Origin: an uncultured Gammaproteobacteria bacterium
GTDB taxonomy: Bacteria; Pseudomonadota; Gammaproteobacteria; Pseudomonadales; Pseudohongiellaceae
Direction: 5' to 3'
DNA: 64,000 nucleotides
Assembly (NCBI GenBank): GCA_903837345.1
Contig: CAILUG010000009.1
Coordinates: 62,001 to 126,000, forward strand
Shown here: positions 44,597-53,241 of the stretch, one piece after another
Position numbering within the stretch: position 1 is the stretch's first letter
Layout of the letters: every line of letters begins with the position of its first letter
Made by a program: the position numbers and the translations under genes
The notes under the pieces: generated by a model
Database searches by the model: none
Told to the model about the DNA's origin: nothing
Seen by the model: the letters and a program-made list of their open reading frames with translations, nothing else

Positions 44597-45634
44597 ATGA
44601 AATCTGCCTTTCAGAATCTATTCGCGGTTATCGCACTTGCAGCCGCCGCCACGGCCGCCTGCGGCCAGCCCCCCGCGGCCTTATCCCGCACGCTCGACAT
44701 CTACTGGATCGACGTCGAAGGCGGAGCCGCTACGCTCATCGTCAGCCCCACCGGCGAGTCCATGCTGATTGATACCGGCTTCCCCGGCGCGCGCGATACG
44801 GATCGCATCATCCAGACCATGGCCACCGCTGGCGTCAGCCGCATCGACCATTTGTTGATCACCCACTTCCACGTCGATCACGTTGGCGGCGTCGCCACGC
44901 TGGCGAAAGCCACCACCATCAGCAACTTCTACGATCATGGCCAGACTATCGAAAGCGATCCGCAGGGGCAGTTCGCCAGCTACGTCGACCTCGCCAGGGA
45001 CCATCGCAAGATCGTGACCCCCGGCGACAAACTCGCGCTGGGCAAGGTACAACTCACCTTCGTCAGTGCAGGCGGCAAGGTCATCGACAAGGGTCTGCAG
45101 CGCGGGTCATCCGTCAATCGCTGCGAAAATGCGCAGGCCAAAGACGAGGATAAAACCGAGAACAGCCAAAGTGCCGGCTTCCTGCTCAGTTACGGCAAGT
45201 TTTCCTTCCTCGACGTGGGCGACCTCACCTGGGATCGCGAAATGCAGCTCGCCTGCCCCGTGAATAAAATCGGCGAAGTCTCACTGTTCCAGGCCACTCA
45301 TCACGGCTTCTCGAACGGACAATCCGGCAACCCCGCCTTGATCTGGTCGCTGCGGCCGCAAGTGGTAGTCGTCAACAACGGAGCCCGCAAAGGATTTTCC
45401 AACGGCGGCTACGACACCATCGCGCAAATTCCCAACATCGAAGGCATCTGGCAGGGCCATCGCGGCGAAGGCAACGATGCGGCGCACAACACCAGTGAAG
45501 ACATGATCGCCAATCTTTCCGGCACTGCCGCTGACGACAAAGGCTACGCCATCAAGGCATCCATCTCCGCCGACGGAACTTTCACGGTGACCAACACTCG
45601 CAACAACTTCAGCAAGTCGTATACCGCAAGATAA
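44597..45634 (+). CDS. Exported metallo-beta-lactamase-fold hydrolase (ComEC-like domain)
   Basis: A 345-residue protein with a signal peptide (LFAVIALAAAATAACG; the AACG could be a lipobox). A metallo-beta-lactamase fold follows, close to the hydrolase half of ComEC: LDIYWIDVEGGAATLI, metal motif THFHVDHVGG (HxHxDH), FLDVGDLTWD and TATHHG-like ATHHGFSNG. A role in periplasmic phosphodiester or ester hydrolysis is likely. ATG 44597 begins the signal peptide; the frame is open to 44489. Confidence 0.8.
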   Translation: MKSAFQNLFAVIALAAAATAACGQPPAALSRTLDIYWIDVEGGAATLIVSPTGESMLIDTGFPGARDTDRIIQTMATAGVSRIDHLLITHFHVDHVGGVATLAKATTISNFYDHGQTIESDPQGQFASYVDLARDHRKIVTPGDKLALGKVQLTFVSAGGKVIDKGLQRGSSVNRCENAQAKDEDKTENSQSAGFLLSYGKFSFLDVGDLTWDREMQLACPVNKIGEVSLFQATHHGFSNGQSGNPALIWSLRPQVVVVNNGARKGFSNGGYDTIAQIPNIEGIWQGHRGEGNDAAHNTSEDMIANLSGTAADDKGYAIKASISADGTFTVTNTRNNFSKSYTAR

Positions 45635-45651
45635 GAGGAGAGTGACACGAC

Positions 45652-46446
45652 ATGACAATCAACCAATCCATGATGCGGCTGCTTTGCCTGCTGGGGCTGG
45701 CGCTTGCAGTGCCGTCTGCAGTTACTGCGCAAAATCAGGACGGGCTCAGCCTGTTGGCTCCTGCCAACCTCAACAAAACAAGGCCGCCGGCACCGTTCAA
45801 TCTCACTGGCGCGTGGTCGTGGGATGCGAAATTTGCAGGAGCCAATTTCGATCCCCCTGACAGCCTTGTGCTGACAACCTATGGTCAGAAACATTACGAA
45901 GCTGCCAAGAAGGCAGCTGCTGAAGGCAAGGTATATCGCAACGACATTGGGTTGTGCTGGCCCATCGGGATGCCGATCATGATGCTGCGGGCCTGGCCTG
46001 TGCACATGATCCAGATGCCAAATTCCATCTACATGGTGCAGGAGCTGATGAACGAGATAAGGGTGATCTTCATGGATGGCCGTGCGCACACGGATCCCGA
46101 TGTGGCGGTTCCCAGTTGGGCGGGTGAATCCATAGGCCATTGGGAAGGCGGGAGCTTGGTGATCGATACCACCAATTTCGTTGATGAAAGGCACTGGGTC
46201 AGCGAACGTCGCGGATTGCCGGGCAGCGATCAATTGCACATCATCGAGCGCATCAAGATGGTCGACAATGACACCTTGCAGGATGAATTCACGTTCGAGG
46301 ATCCGAAAGTTTATGTCGGGAGCTTCAAAGTGACCAAGCAAATGAAGCGTACCAACGACCGCGATCTGCAGGAAGTGAGATGTTTGCCGAATCTCAATGA
46401 TCACATGCCAACCACACAAGCCGACGATTTCAACGTTCGCCAATAG
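45652..46446 (+). CDS. Exported protein of unknown function (WEGGSLVIDT motif family)
   Basis: A 264-residue protein with a signal peptide (LCLLGLALAVPSAVTAQ). Its most telling segment is GESIGHWEGGSLVIDTTNF, a motif shared by many uncharacterised proteobacterial exported proteins that often stand beside DUF6152 genes, as this one does. It has two Cys. It lies 17 bp after the metallo-beta-lactamase-fold gene and 9 bp before the DUF6152 gene, so these three form an operon. Function unknown. Confidence 0.65.
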   Translation: MTINQSMMRLLCLLGLALAVPSAVTAQNQDGLSLLAPANLNKTRPPAPFNLTGAWSWDAKFAGANFDPPDSLVLTTYGQKHYEAAKKAAAEGKVYRNDIGLCWPIGMPIMMLRAWPVHMIQMPNSIYMVQELMNEIRVIFMDGRAHTDPDVAVPSWAGESIGHWEGGSLVIDTTNFVDERHWVSERRGLPGSDQLHIIERIKMVDNDTLQDEFTFEDPKVYVGSFKVTKQMKRTNDRDLQEVRCLPNLNDHMPTTQADDFNVRQ

Positions 46447-46455
46447 TCCAGGAGA

Positions 46456-46830
46456 ATGATGATGGAAATTTCACGAAAATCAGGGGTTTTGGCGCTTTTG
46501 CTGCTGGCCTCGCCGCTTGCCTTCAGCCACCACAGTGCTGCCGGTATCGACCAAAAGGGAAGTGTGACGGTAACGGGAACCGTAAAGGAATTTCAGTGGG
46601 GTAATCCACACAGCTGGATTGAGCTCGACGTGGTGAATGCCAAAGGTGAAGCCGAAGTGTGGAATTTTGAAATGAATCCGCCAGTGTATCTGGTGAAGGG
46701 CGGCTTCACCCGATCCAGTCTGAAGCCCGGCGACAAAGTTGCGGTGACGGCCAAGCCCTTTATCGACAAACGGCCCGGCGGCATCTTCGTATCCGTGGTC
46801 TTGCCAGACGGCAAGGTGCTGGGCAAATAG
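46456..46830 (+). CDS. DUF6152-family exported protein
   Basis: A 124-residue small periplasmic protein. The signal peptide ends in FSHHSAAG, giving the mature protein an N-terminal His-His. The body is a single beta domain: VTVTGTVKEFQWGNPHSWIELDV, EVWNFEMNPP, LKPGDKVAVTAKPF. This matches DUF6152 as I recall it. The N-terminal His pair and NPHSW suggest metal binding, an inference only. Last gene of a three-gene unit. Confidence 0.72.
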   Translation: MMMEISRKSGVLALLLLASPLAFSHHSAAGIDQKGSVTVTGTVKEFQWGNPHSWIELDVVNAKGEAEVWNFEMNPPVYLVKGGFTRSSLKPGDKVAVTAKPFIDKRPGGIFVSVVLPDGKVLGK

Positions 46831-47293
46831 TGTATTTGGAGCCAGGGACCTGGCCCTGCAGAACCTCCAGTAGCGGAACCCGGGTGTCGTACAATTCCTG
46901 GATACCGGTGGCGGTTCTGCGCTCCTGACAGCTGGCGTACCAACAAGTAATTCATGGCAGTCATCGCAGTACCCACGAAACGGCGCAGCTCAACACTGCG
47001 CCTTTTCCTTTTTGGGGGGGAGTAAAAATCCGCTAGTTGAACGTTTCACAAGGTTCTGACCTAATCCCAACAAGAAGCCTAATTACGTGATGACCGGCAC
47101 CGGCTGGCAGCGTGCGGTTTCGTGACCCCTGCGGGCTGGGTTGCGAACTCAAGCGCGTGGGCTAGCGGCCCGGGCCGGTTCAGCCGCTGCAAATACTTCA
47201 CAAGAAAACCGGCGGGGTGTTCTAGAATCAGGGCCCGAACGGCAACAGTGTATTTTCCAAAACAAAAGCAATTATCCAGAGGGGGTCATGTCT
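46831..47293. other. Intergenic stretch with one terminator and no gene seen
   Basis: The 463 bp between the DUF6152 gene and the carboxylesterase hold a terminator at 46981-47006, a short CAGGG/CCCTG stem near 46850, and a G-run at 47014-47020. The GC-rich part at 47060-47240 shows no coding frame that resembles a protein. Confidence 0.5.
46981..47006 (+). terminator. Rho-independent terminator
   Basis: The stem GGCGCAG/CTGCGCC with loop CTCAACA is followed by TTTT. It lies 152 bp beyond the DUF6152 stop. Sequence and loop are nearly the same as those of the terminator at 49783. Confidence 0.75.
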
Positions 47294-48820
47294 ATGCGCG
47301 TTTTCCTGTCAGCGTTTGTGATCATGTTCGCGAGCCAGCTTGCTCATGCGCAAATTTCCACGGCGAAAGTCACCGGGGGTGAAGTCAGTGGCATCACCGA
47401 CGGCGCCATCGCTGTGTTCAAGGGCATACCGTTTGCCGCACCACCCGTGGGCAATCTGCGCTGGCAGGCGCCAGCACCGGTGGCTCCCTGGATGGGAGTC
47501 AAACCGGCCACTGACTTTGCCAAAGCCTGCATGCAGGCGCCCAACACCCAGGGCAACACGGCACCGGTCAGCGAAGACTGCCTCTATCTGAACGTGTGGA
47601 CTCCCGCGCTTACTGCGGCGGCGAAAATTCCCGTCATCGTGTGGATCCATGGCGGCGGCTATGTCGGCGGTTCCACCAGCATTGCCATGTATGACGGCAA
47701 GGGTTTCGCCGGCAAGGGTGTGGTGCTGGTGAGTCTCGCATACCGGCTGGGGCCCCACGGTTTCATGGCGCATTCTGAACTTAGTCGCGAAAGCGGCCAC
47801 GGCTCCGGCACCTACGGCATCCTCGATCTCGTCAAAGGGCTTGAATGGGTGCACGACAACATCGCCGCATTTGGCGGCGACCCCGGCAATGTGACTATTT
47901 TTGGCCACTCCGCCGGTTCCGGCGCGGTCGCATTTCTGGCAGCGTCGCCGTTGACCAAGGGACTGTTCCATCGCGTCATCGCGATGAGCGGCGGCACCTT
48001 CACACCGCTACAAACCACTGAGCAAGGCGGTGGTGGCATGACCATCCCGGCGCTGAAGGTGGCCGAGGCCAGCGGCACTGCCTTCCTGACCAAGCTCGGC
48101 GTCACCAGTATTGCCGACGCACGCAAACTCAGCGCCGACCAGGTGCAGGCAGCCACGGGCGGCACGTCGTTCCGGCCCGCTGCGGATGGTTACGTCCTCT
48201 CGAACGATCTTTACACCCTCTATCAACAAGGCAAGTTCAACGATACGCCGGTGCTGGTTGGCCACACGTCCGATGAAACGCTGGCCTTCGGCGGCGCCAA
48301 GTCGCTGAATCCGGCCGACTTCGAACAGCAGATCAACACCCAGTACGGACCCCAGGCCAAGGCCATATTGGACGCCCACCCTCACGCCAACGAAGCCGAT
48401 GCGGCCAGAGCAGCCAGGCACGTGCGCAACGAAACCACGTTTTTCTGGAACGCGTGGACCTGGGAGCGCGAGCAATCCGCTCACGGCAAGAACAAGGTCT
48501 ATGGCTACTACTACAACAATCACGCGCCGGAAGCCGAAGGCTCCGGCCACGGCAGCGACGTGCCGTTTGCGTTCCAGACCCTGGCGGGCCGCAAGGGTGT
48601 CGGCGAGGCGGATCTGAAATTGTCCGACCAGATCAGTTCCTACTACGTCAACTTCGCCGTCACCGGCGATCCCAATGGCAAGGGCCTGCCGCAATGGCCG
48701 GCGTTCACCAATGCCAACCAGAGCGTGATGGTGTTCGATGCCGCTCCCAGTGCGCGCACCTATCCGATGCTGGACAAGGTGAAACTGTTCGATCCGTACT
48801 TCGACCGCATCCGCAAATAA
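47294..48820 (+). CDS. Exported type B carboxylesterase
   Basis: A 508-residue alpha/beta hydrolase with a signal peptide (VFLSAFVIMFASQLAHA). It carries the type B markers FKGIPFAAPPVGNLRWQAP and EDCLYLNVWTP, the oxyanion HGGGYVGG, and nucleophile FGHSAGSGAVA. GHSAG replaces the more common GESAG. The acid residue lies probably in GHTSDET and the His in SGHGSDVPFAF. It cleaves carboxylic esters outside the cytoplasm. ATG 47294 sits 8 bp after AGAGGGGG; ATG 47288 is too close to it. Confidence 0.88.
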   Translation: MRVFLSAFVIMFASQLAHAQISTAKVTGGEVSGITDGAIAVFKGIPFAAPPVGNLRWQAPAPVAPWMGVKPATDFAKACMQAPNTQGNTAPVSEDCLYLNVWTPALTAAAKIPVIVWIHGGGYVGGSTSIAMYDGKGFAGKGVVLVSLAYRLGPHGFMAHSELSRESGHGSGTYGILDLVKGLEWVHDNIAAFGGDPGNVTIFGHSAGSGAVAFLAASPLTKGLFHRVIAMSGGTFTPLQTTEQGGGGMTIPALKVAEASGTAFLTKLGVTSIADARKLSADQVQAATGGTSFRPAADGYVLSNDLYTLYQQGKFNDTPVLVGHTSDETLAFGGAKSLNPADFEQQINTQYGPQAKAILDAHPHANEADAARAARHVRNETTFFWNAWTWEREQSAHGKNKVYGYYYNNHAPEAEGSGHGSDVPFAFQTLAGRKGVGEADLKLSDQISSYYVNFAVTGDPNGKGLPQWPAFTNANQSVMVFDAAPSARTYPMLDKVKLFDPYFDRIRK

Positions 48821-48867
48821 ATCATTGATGCACTAATAAATTGATGCACTGCATAGGGAAACCGCAC

Positions 48868-49740
48868 ATGAAAAAAATATTCAGCTCAATCTTGCTGCTG
48901 CTGTTGTCCACGTCGCTGCAACTCACGGCTGCAGAACAGCAAGCGCCCACCTACGTCGGTCCCGGCAAATCCAGCGACGAGCTGGCAGCCATGCCGCAAA
49001 CCCGCGGCGCCAAGGGCGACCAGCAGCGACATTACCGCTTTGATGAGGCCGGCCGGGAACTCGGCTATCACTTGTACGTGCCCAGCAACTATGACCCCGC
49101 CAAGGGCGCGCCGCTGGTGGTGGCCCTGCACGGCTACGGCGTGAACCAGGAATTTTTCTTCGGCTTCGTGAAAGAACTGCCGCAGCTGTGCGAGAAATAC
49201 GGCTTCATCTGCGTGGCACCGATGGGTTATTCCATCACCGGCTGGTACGGCGCGCCGATCAGCGTGCCGGGCGCGCCGCCGCCAGGTTCGAAATTGCCGG
49301 TACCGCAAACCGGCAGTGACCAGGAACAACTGCATGAACGTCAACTCAGCGAACGCGACGTGCTGAACGTGGTGTCACGCGTGAAAGAGGAATACAAGGT
49401 CAATCCGCGCCGCGTCTATCTGATGGGCCACTCGATGGGAGGCTTCGGCACCTGGTTCATGGGCGCGAAATACAGCGACATGTGGGCCGCCATCGCGCCG
49501 ATGTCCGGCATCAACGAGAACGGCCTGAAGGAAATCGACATCGCCAAGCTCGCCAAGCTGCCAATCATGGTAGCAGTGGGCGAACAGGAAACTTCGACAG
49601 TGGTAGACAGCAAGAAGGCGGTAGAGCTGCTTAAAGCCAAGGGCGGGGTGGTCGAGTACGTCGAAATCGCCGGCGGCACGCACGGCTCCATGGTGGCGCC
49701 GAGCACGGCGCGGATCCTGGAGTTCTTCTCGAAGCACTGA
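48868..49740 (+). CDS. Exported alpha/beta hydrolase (PHB-depolymerase/feruloyl-esterase-like)
   Basis: A 290-residue secreted esterase with a signal peptide (IFSSILLLLLSTSLQLTA). The fold markers are YHLYVPSNYDPAKGAPLVVA, the LHGYG oxyanion region, nucleophile LMGHSMGGFGTWF, and the terminal His in EIAGGTHGSM. It resembles LpqC/esterase-D-like enzymes acting on polyesters or plant esters; the exact substrate is unknown. ATG 48868 follows AGGGAA and starts the signal peptide. Confidence 0.82.
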   Translation: MKKIFSSILLLLLSTSLQLTAAEQQAPTYVGPGKSSDELAAMPQTRGAKGDQQRHYRFDEAGRELGYHLYVPSNYDPAKGAPLVVALHGYGVNQEFFFGFVKELPQLCEKYGFICVAPMGYSITGWYGAPISVPGAPPPGSKLPVPQTGSDQEQLHERQLSERDVLNVVSRVKEEYKVNPRRVYLMGHSMGGFGTWFMGAKYSDMWAAIAPMSGINENGLKEIDIAKLAKLPIMVAVGEQETSTVVDSKKAVELLKAKGGVVEYVEIAGGTHGSMVAPSTARILEFFSKH

Positions 49741-49782
49741 GCATTCGCTCCGGTTTCGTGCGTGCAGGAGGCGCGAAAAATA

Positions 49783-49809
49783 CGGCGCAGTTCACAACTG
49801 CGCCGTTTT
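49783..49809. terminator. Bidirectional Rho-independent terminator between converging genes
   Basis: A 10-bp perfect stem CGGCGCAGTT/AACTGCGCCG with loop CAC runs into TTTT on the plus strand. On the minus strand it is followed by a T-run (complement of GAAAAATA). It serves the esterase (stop 49740) and the lectin-like gene (stop 49814). Confidence 0.85.
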
Positions 49810-49813
49810 GCTT

Positions 49814-50545
49814 TTATTCCACGGCAAAGCAGAAGAACTGGCCGGCACCGCCGGTGGAAGCCAGACCTTCTGTACTGCAACCACGCGTGGGATGCGCCGC
49901 ATTCCAGGATTTGGCATTCGCCGTGAAGCCGTCACGGTCTATATGCCCGTTCATGGTGCTGAGTTTCGGATCCGCGCTGGTGTAGTTGTTGCACGTCATG
50001 TTGGGCGGCAACGGAAGTTGGGGAGCGCCTTCGCGTCCCGCGGCAACCTGCGGCGCCGCCAGAGTGCCATCGGCTTCAGAGCCGGTGATCGCATCGTGGA
50101 TGTTTTTCTTGTCCTTGTCGGTATAGCCCGGATTGATCTCGCCCTTTTCGGTGAGATTGGTTTCCTTGTTCATCTTGGGATTGGCGGTGTGCAATTCAGC
50201 TACGCTGGAAGCAATCTCCACGCCTTTGGCGTTGACCCATGGACCTTTGCCGATACGGTCGCGGGCATTCACCTGTTTCTGTCCGTTCATGGGAGCCACT
50301 GACAGGTAGGCATGCCACACTCGCGGCGGTGCACCCGCCGCCTTGGCCAGCGATGCACACCAGGCATCGGCGCCTTCGACACCGCCAAGATCGCCGCCCT
50401 TGCCCGGGTTGGCGCTGGTGACGAAGAAAGTCATCTTGGCAGGATTGTATTGTTGGGCCTGGACCGGTGCCGAAAAAATCAGCACCTGACAACATGCAGC
50501 CAGCAACAAGCTGGAATTCAATAAACGTGGCGTGATGGTAAACAT
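49814..50545 (-). CDS. Exported lectin-like (endostatin/C-type-lectin fold) protein
   Basis: A 243-residue secreted protein with a signal peptide (LLLAACCQVLIFSAPVQAQ). The body begins TFFVTSANPGKGGDLGGVEG and continues ADAWCASLAKAAG, then WHAYLSV, NARDRIGKGPWVN and LHTANPKMN. It ends with a Cys-rich tail (GCSTEGLASTGGAGQFFCFA). This GLGG-ADxxC pattern occurs in bacterial proteins with an endostatin-like C-type lectin fold. Disulfides are likely. Ligand and role are unknown. Strong AGGGGGAAA ribosome-binding site. Confidence 0.65.
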   Translation of the reverse strand: MFTITPRLLNSSLLLAACCQVLIFSAPVQAQQYNPAKMTFFVTSANPGKGGDLGGVEGADAWCASLAKAAGAPPRVWHAYLSVAPMNGQKQVNARDRIGKGPWVNAKGVEIASSVAELHTANPKMNKETNLTEKGEINPGYTDKDKKNIHDAITGSEADGTLAAPQVAAGREGAPQLPLPPNMTCNNYTSADPKLSTMNGHIDRDGFTANAKSWNAAHPTRGCSTEGLASTGGAGQFFCFAVE

Positions 50546-50788
50546 GGATTTCCCCCTGAGGAATGTTGGAGTATCGCCTGAGGCATGATGGAAGCTGGTT
50601 CCATTCGCTTGGCAGAATAGACGGCAGCATTTCTGGAGTCCACCTTATTAGGGTGTTTTCTGTGCGTACTCCGTAGCACACTGGATCGTTGGCAGTGAAT
50701 GTCCGGATTTGGCAAATTGCAGTTCCCTATTACTCCCTTGAATACAAACTGGAGCTGCCTGTTTTACCGTTATGGAAATACTTCTGAA

Positions 50789-51916
50789 ATGATCCCCGTG
50801 AGCACCCCGGCCCTGCTGGGGAATGAAGCTGCCTATGTCAGGGATTGCATTGAGTCCGGCTGGATATCCTCGGCCGGCGGCTACCTGGAGCGCTTTGAGC
50901 AGAGTTGGGCACAGTATTGCGGCATGAAGCACGGCATCGCCGTGTCAAGCGGCACAGCCGCGCTGCAGATCTGCGGTGATGCGCTTGGACTTGAGCCTGG
51001 CGACGAAGTGATCATGCCAAGCTTTACCATCATTTCCTGTGTGCTGGCAGTAGTGCGGGCAGGAGCAATTCCGGTGCTGGTGGACTGTGATGCAGAGACT
51101 TACTGCATTGATGTTGAGCTCGTGGCCGCCGCCATCACTCCGCGTACCCGGGCCATCATGCCGGTTCATATCTATGGGCATCCAGCCGACATGGATGCCT
51201 TGTGGTCACTGGCGGAGCGGCACGGGATTGCAATCATCGAAGATGCCGCGCAAGCCCATGGCTCCGAATATTGCTCGCGACGCAGCGCAGAGGACCAATG
51301 GCGTCGTTGCGGCAGTCTTGGCACGCTTGCGGTCTTCAGCTTCTATGGGAACAAGCTGGTGACTACCGGCGAGGGTGGCATGGTGCTGACAAACAGCGAC
51401 CAGTTGGCGCAGCGCTGCCGCAGCTTGCGCAACCTTGGTTTCCAGCCGCAGCGTTTTCGTCATGATGAGCTTGGCTATAATTTCCGGATGACCAATATTC
51501 AGGCAGCCCTAGGTGTGGCGCAGGTTGAGCGGATCGCGGATACCTTGGTGAGCAAGCGCAGTATTGGCGCACAATACAATGCCCTGCTTGCAACAGTGAG
51601 TACGCTGAAGGTGCCGACTGTCAGGAATTGGGCGCGTGTCAATTACTGGATGTATGCCGTTGTCCTCACGGACGCAGCAGACATGGATGCGGTTGGGTTC
51701 GCCGTGCAGTTGCGCGATAGAGGCGTGGATTCGCGCCCCTTCTTTATGGGCTTGCATGAGCAGCCGGTGCTGCGCCAGCGCGGCCTCATCAGGGAGTTGC
51801 GATTGCCTGTTACCGAGCGGCTCTATCGACGCGGCTTGTACTTGCCGTCCGGCCCGGCATTGACGACTGCACAAATTGAATATGTCGCGAGCGCCGTCAA
51901 GGACATACTGGCTTGA
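50789..51916 (+). CDS. DegT/DnrJ/EryC1/StrS-family sugar aminotransferase
   Basis: A 375-residue PLP enzyme that aminates a nucleotide-linked keto-sugar. Markers are ESGWISSAGGYLERFEQ, AVSSGTAALQI, DEVIMPSFT, VHIYGHPADMD, IEDAAQAHGS, and the PLP Lys in FYGNKLVTTGEGGM. It looks like a perosamine-synthase-type enzyme, though the product cannot be fixed. It opens a second glycan cluster. ATG 50789 fits the family N-terminus (IPVSTPALLGNE); the frame is open to 50699. Confidence 0.9.
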   Translation: MIPVSTPALLGNEAAYVRDCIESGWISSAGGYLERFEQSWAQYCGMKHGIAVSSGTAALQICGDALGLEPGDEVIMPSFTIISCVLAVVRAGAIPVLVDCDAETYCIDVELVAAAITPRTRAIMPVHIYGHPADMDALWSLAERHGIAIIEDAAQAHGSEYCSRRSAEDQWRRCGSLGTLAVFSFYGNKLVTTGEGGMVLTNSDQLAQRCRSLRNLGFQPQRFRHDELGYNFRMTNIQAALGVAQVERIADTLVSKRSIGAQYNALLATVSTLKVPTVRNWARVNYWMYAVVLTDAADMDAVGFAVQLRDRGVDSRPFFMGLHEQPVLRQRGLIRELRLPVTERLYRRGLYLPSGPALTTAQIEYVASAVKDILA

Positions 51917-51980
51917 GCGTGGCTGTTCGCTGTTGAAGCTGCCGGGTGTTGACGGAAATTTTAGTTAGAGTTTACTTGCT

Positions 51981-53219
51981 ATGCGAATTGCTGTGTTTCT
52001 TGAATGCCAACCCAACTCGGGTGGCGGCTTCGTGCAAGCGCTTTCAACAGTTGTAGCGCTGGCTTCAGCGGGTGCCATGGATCATGCAGTTGTGGTCTTC
52101 ACTCCTTTCGAAGCAACCTGCCAGGTCCTGTTGCAGCATGGCATCAAATCCGTAGTGTTCAAACGCAGGGGCTTGCGGCTGCTGGACCGGTTGTCTTCAA
52201 CGGTGGCCGGTGGAGCGATCTTGCGGCGACTGCTCCGGCTGGGCTTCAGTCGATTGGGGCGCCACATGGATGCGCTGCTCGATGACCATCACATTGATTT
52301 GGTGGTGCTGTCCGAGTGCGGAGAAGTCGCCATGCGCCTCAGTGACCATCACTTTATTGTCACAGTCTGGGACCTGGATCATCGCGATTTCCCGGAATTC
52401 CCGGAAAAGTATGCTGATCGTGTATTCGAGCGGCGGGAAAATGTGCATCAGGTCACTTTGATCAGGGCCTTGGCTGTGATTGCCAACTCCGCGTCGGGCG
52501 CTCGTCGCATTGCCGAGCTCTATCATGTTGATCCACGCCGGATCGTGGTGTTGCCATTCCTGCCTTCCTTGACGGTTCGCCGACATGCCGCAGGAGACAG
52601 GCGGGTGACCGGCGCCATGGTGCGCCGCAAGCATGAGTTACCTGGGAAATATTTGTTTTATCCCGCCTATTTTTCCTACCACAAGAATCACCTCTACATA
52701 TTGGACGCGCTAATCGAGCTTGAACGGCGGCACGGCATTGTTTTGCACGCGGTGTTTTGCGGGGGCGGGGATCCAGGTGACCAGACCATCGTCGAACTGC
52801 AGACACAGGCGCTGGGCTTGACAGAGCGGGTCCATTTTCTGGGGCTGGTCGACGACGACGAAGTTCCACCCTTGTATGAAGAAGCCCTGTGCATGGTCAT
52901 GCCGACTTATTGCGGGCCAACCAATATTCCGCCACTGGAAGCGGTGACGCTCGGTTGCCCGGTAATATATTCCGATCTCCCCGGTTGCCGTGAACAAATG
53001 GGGGAAGCCGCTCTTTACTGTGACCTTGCCAGCCCTGCAAGTCTGGCCGACCTGTTGGCGACCGTGCTGCAGGACCCGGCACAGACTGATCGGCTGCGGG
53101 CAGCCGCAGCGAAGCTCGCGGCGGAAATTGCGCAAATTGATTACGCGCAACTACTCACGCCAGTTTTCGGGAAATATGAGTATATTCAGCGGAGATGGAC
53201 TTGGCCGAAGGCTCCCTAA
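51981..53219 (+). CDS. GT4-type glycosyltransferase
   Basis: A 412-residue GT-B glycosyltransferase. The N-terminal domain starts MRIAVFLECQPNSGGG. The C-terminal donor domain has YFSYHKNHLYILDALIEL, VHFLGLVDDDEVPPLYEEAL and the EX7E-like PTYCGPTNIPPLEAVTLGCP, with YSDLPGCREQMGEAALY. It transfers an activated sugar to a surface glycan. Its last 100 bp show an out-of-frame overlap with the possible long start of the next gene. Confidence 0.85.
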   Translation: MRIAVFLECQPNSGGGFVQALSTVVALASAGAMDHAVVVFTPFEATCQVLLQHGIKSVVFKRRGLRLLDRLSSTVAGGAILRRLLRLGFSRLGRHMDALLDDHHIDLVVLSECGEVAMRLSDHHFIVTVWDLDHRDFPEFPEKYADRVFERRENVHQVTLIRALAVIANSASGARRIAELYHVDPRRIVVLPFLPSLTVRRHAAGDRRVTGAMVRRKHELPGKYLFYPAYFSYHKNHLYILDALIELERRHGIVLHAVFCGGGDPGDQTIVELQTQALGLTERVHFLGLVDDDEVPPLYEEALCMVMPTYCGPTNIPPLEAVTLGCPVIYSDLPGCREQMGEAALYCDLASPASLADLLATVLQDPAQTDRLRAAAAKLAAEIAQIDYAQLLTPVFGKYEYIQRRWTWPKAP

Positions 53220-53241
53220 CACCTTCGACGGACCAGATTCC

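Noticed and set aside
50661-50680. TGTGC/GCACA inverted repeat upstream of the aminotransferase gene, considered as a third CRP-type site
   Set aside because: The arms are 10 bp apart in place of 6 and the half sites deviate from TGTGA, so it does not fit.
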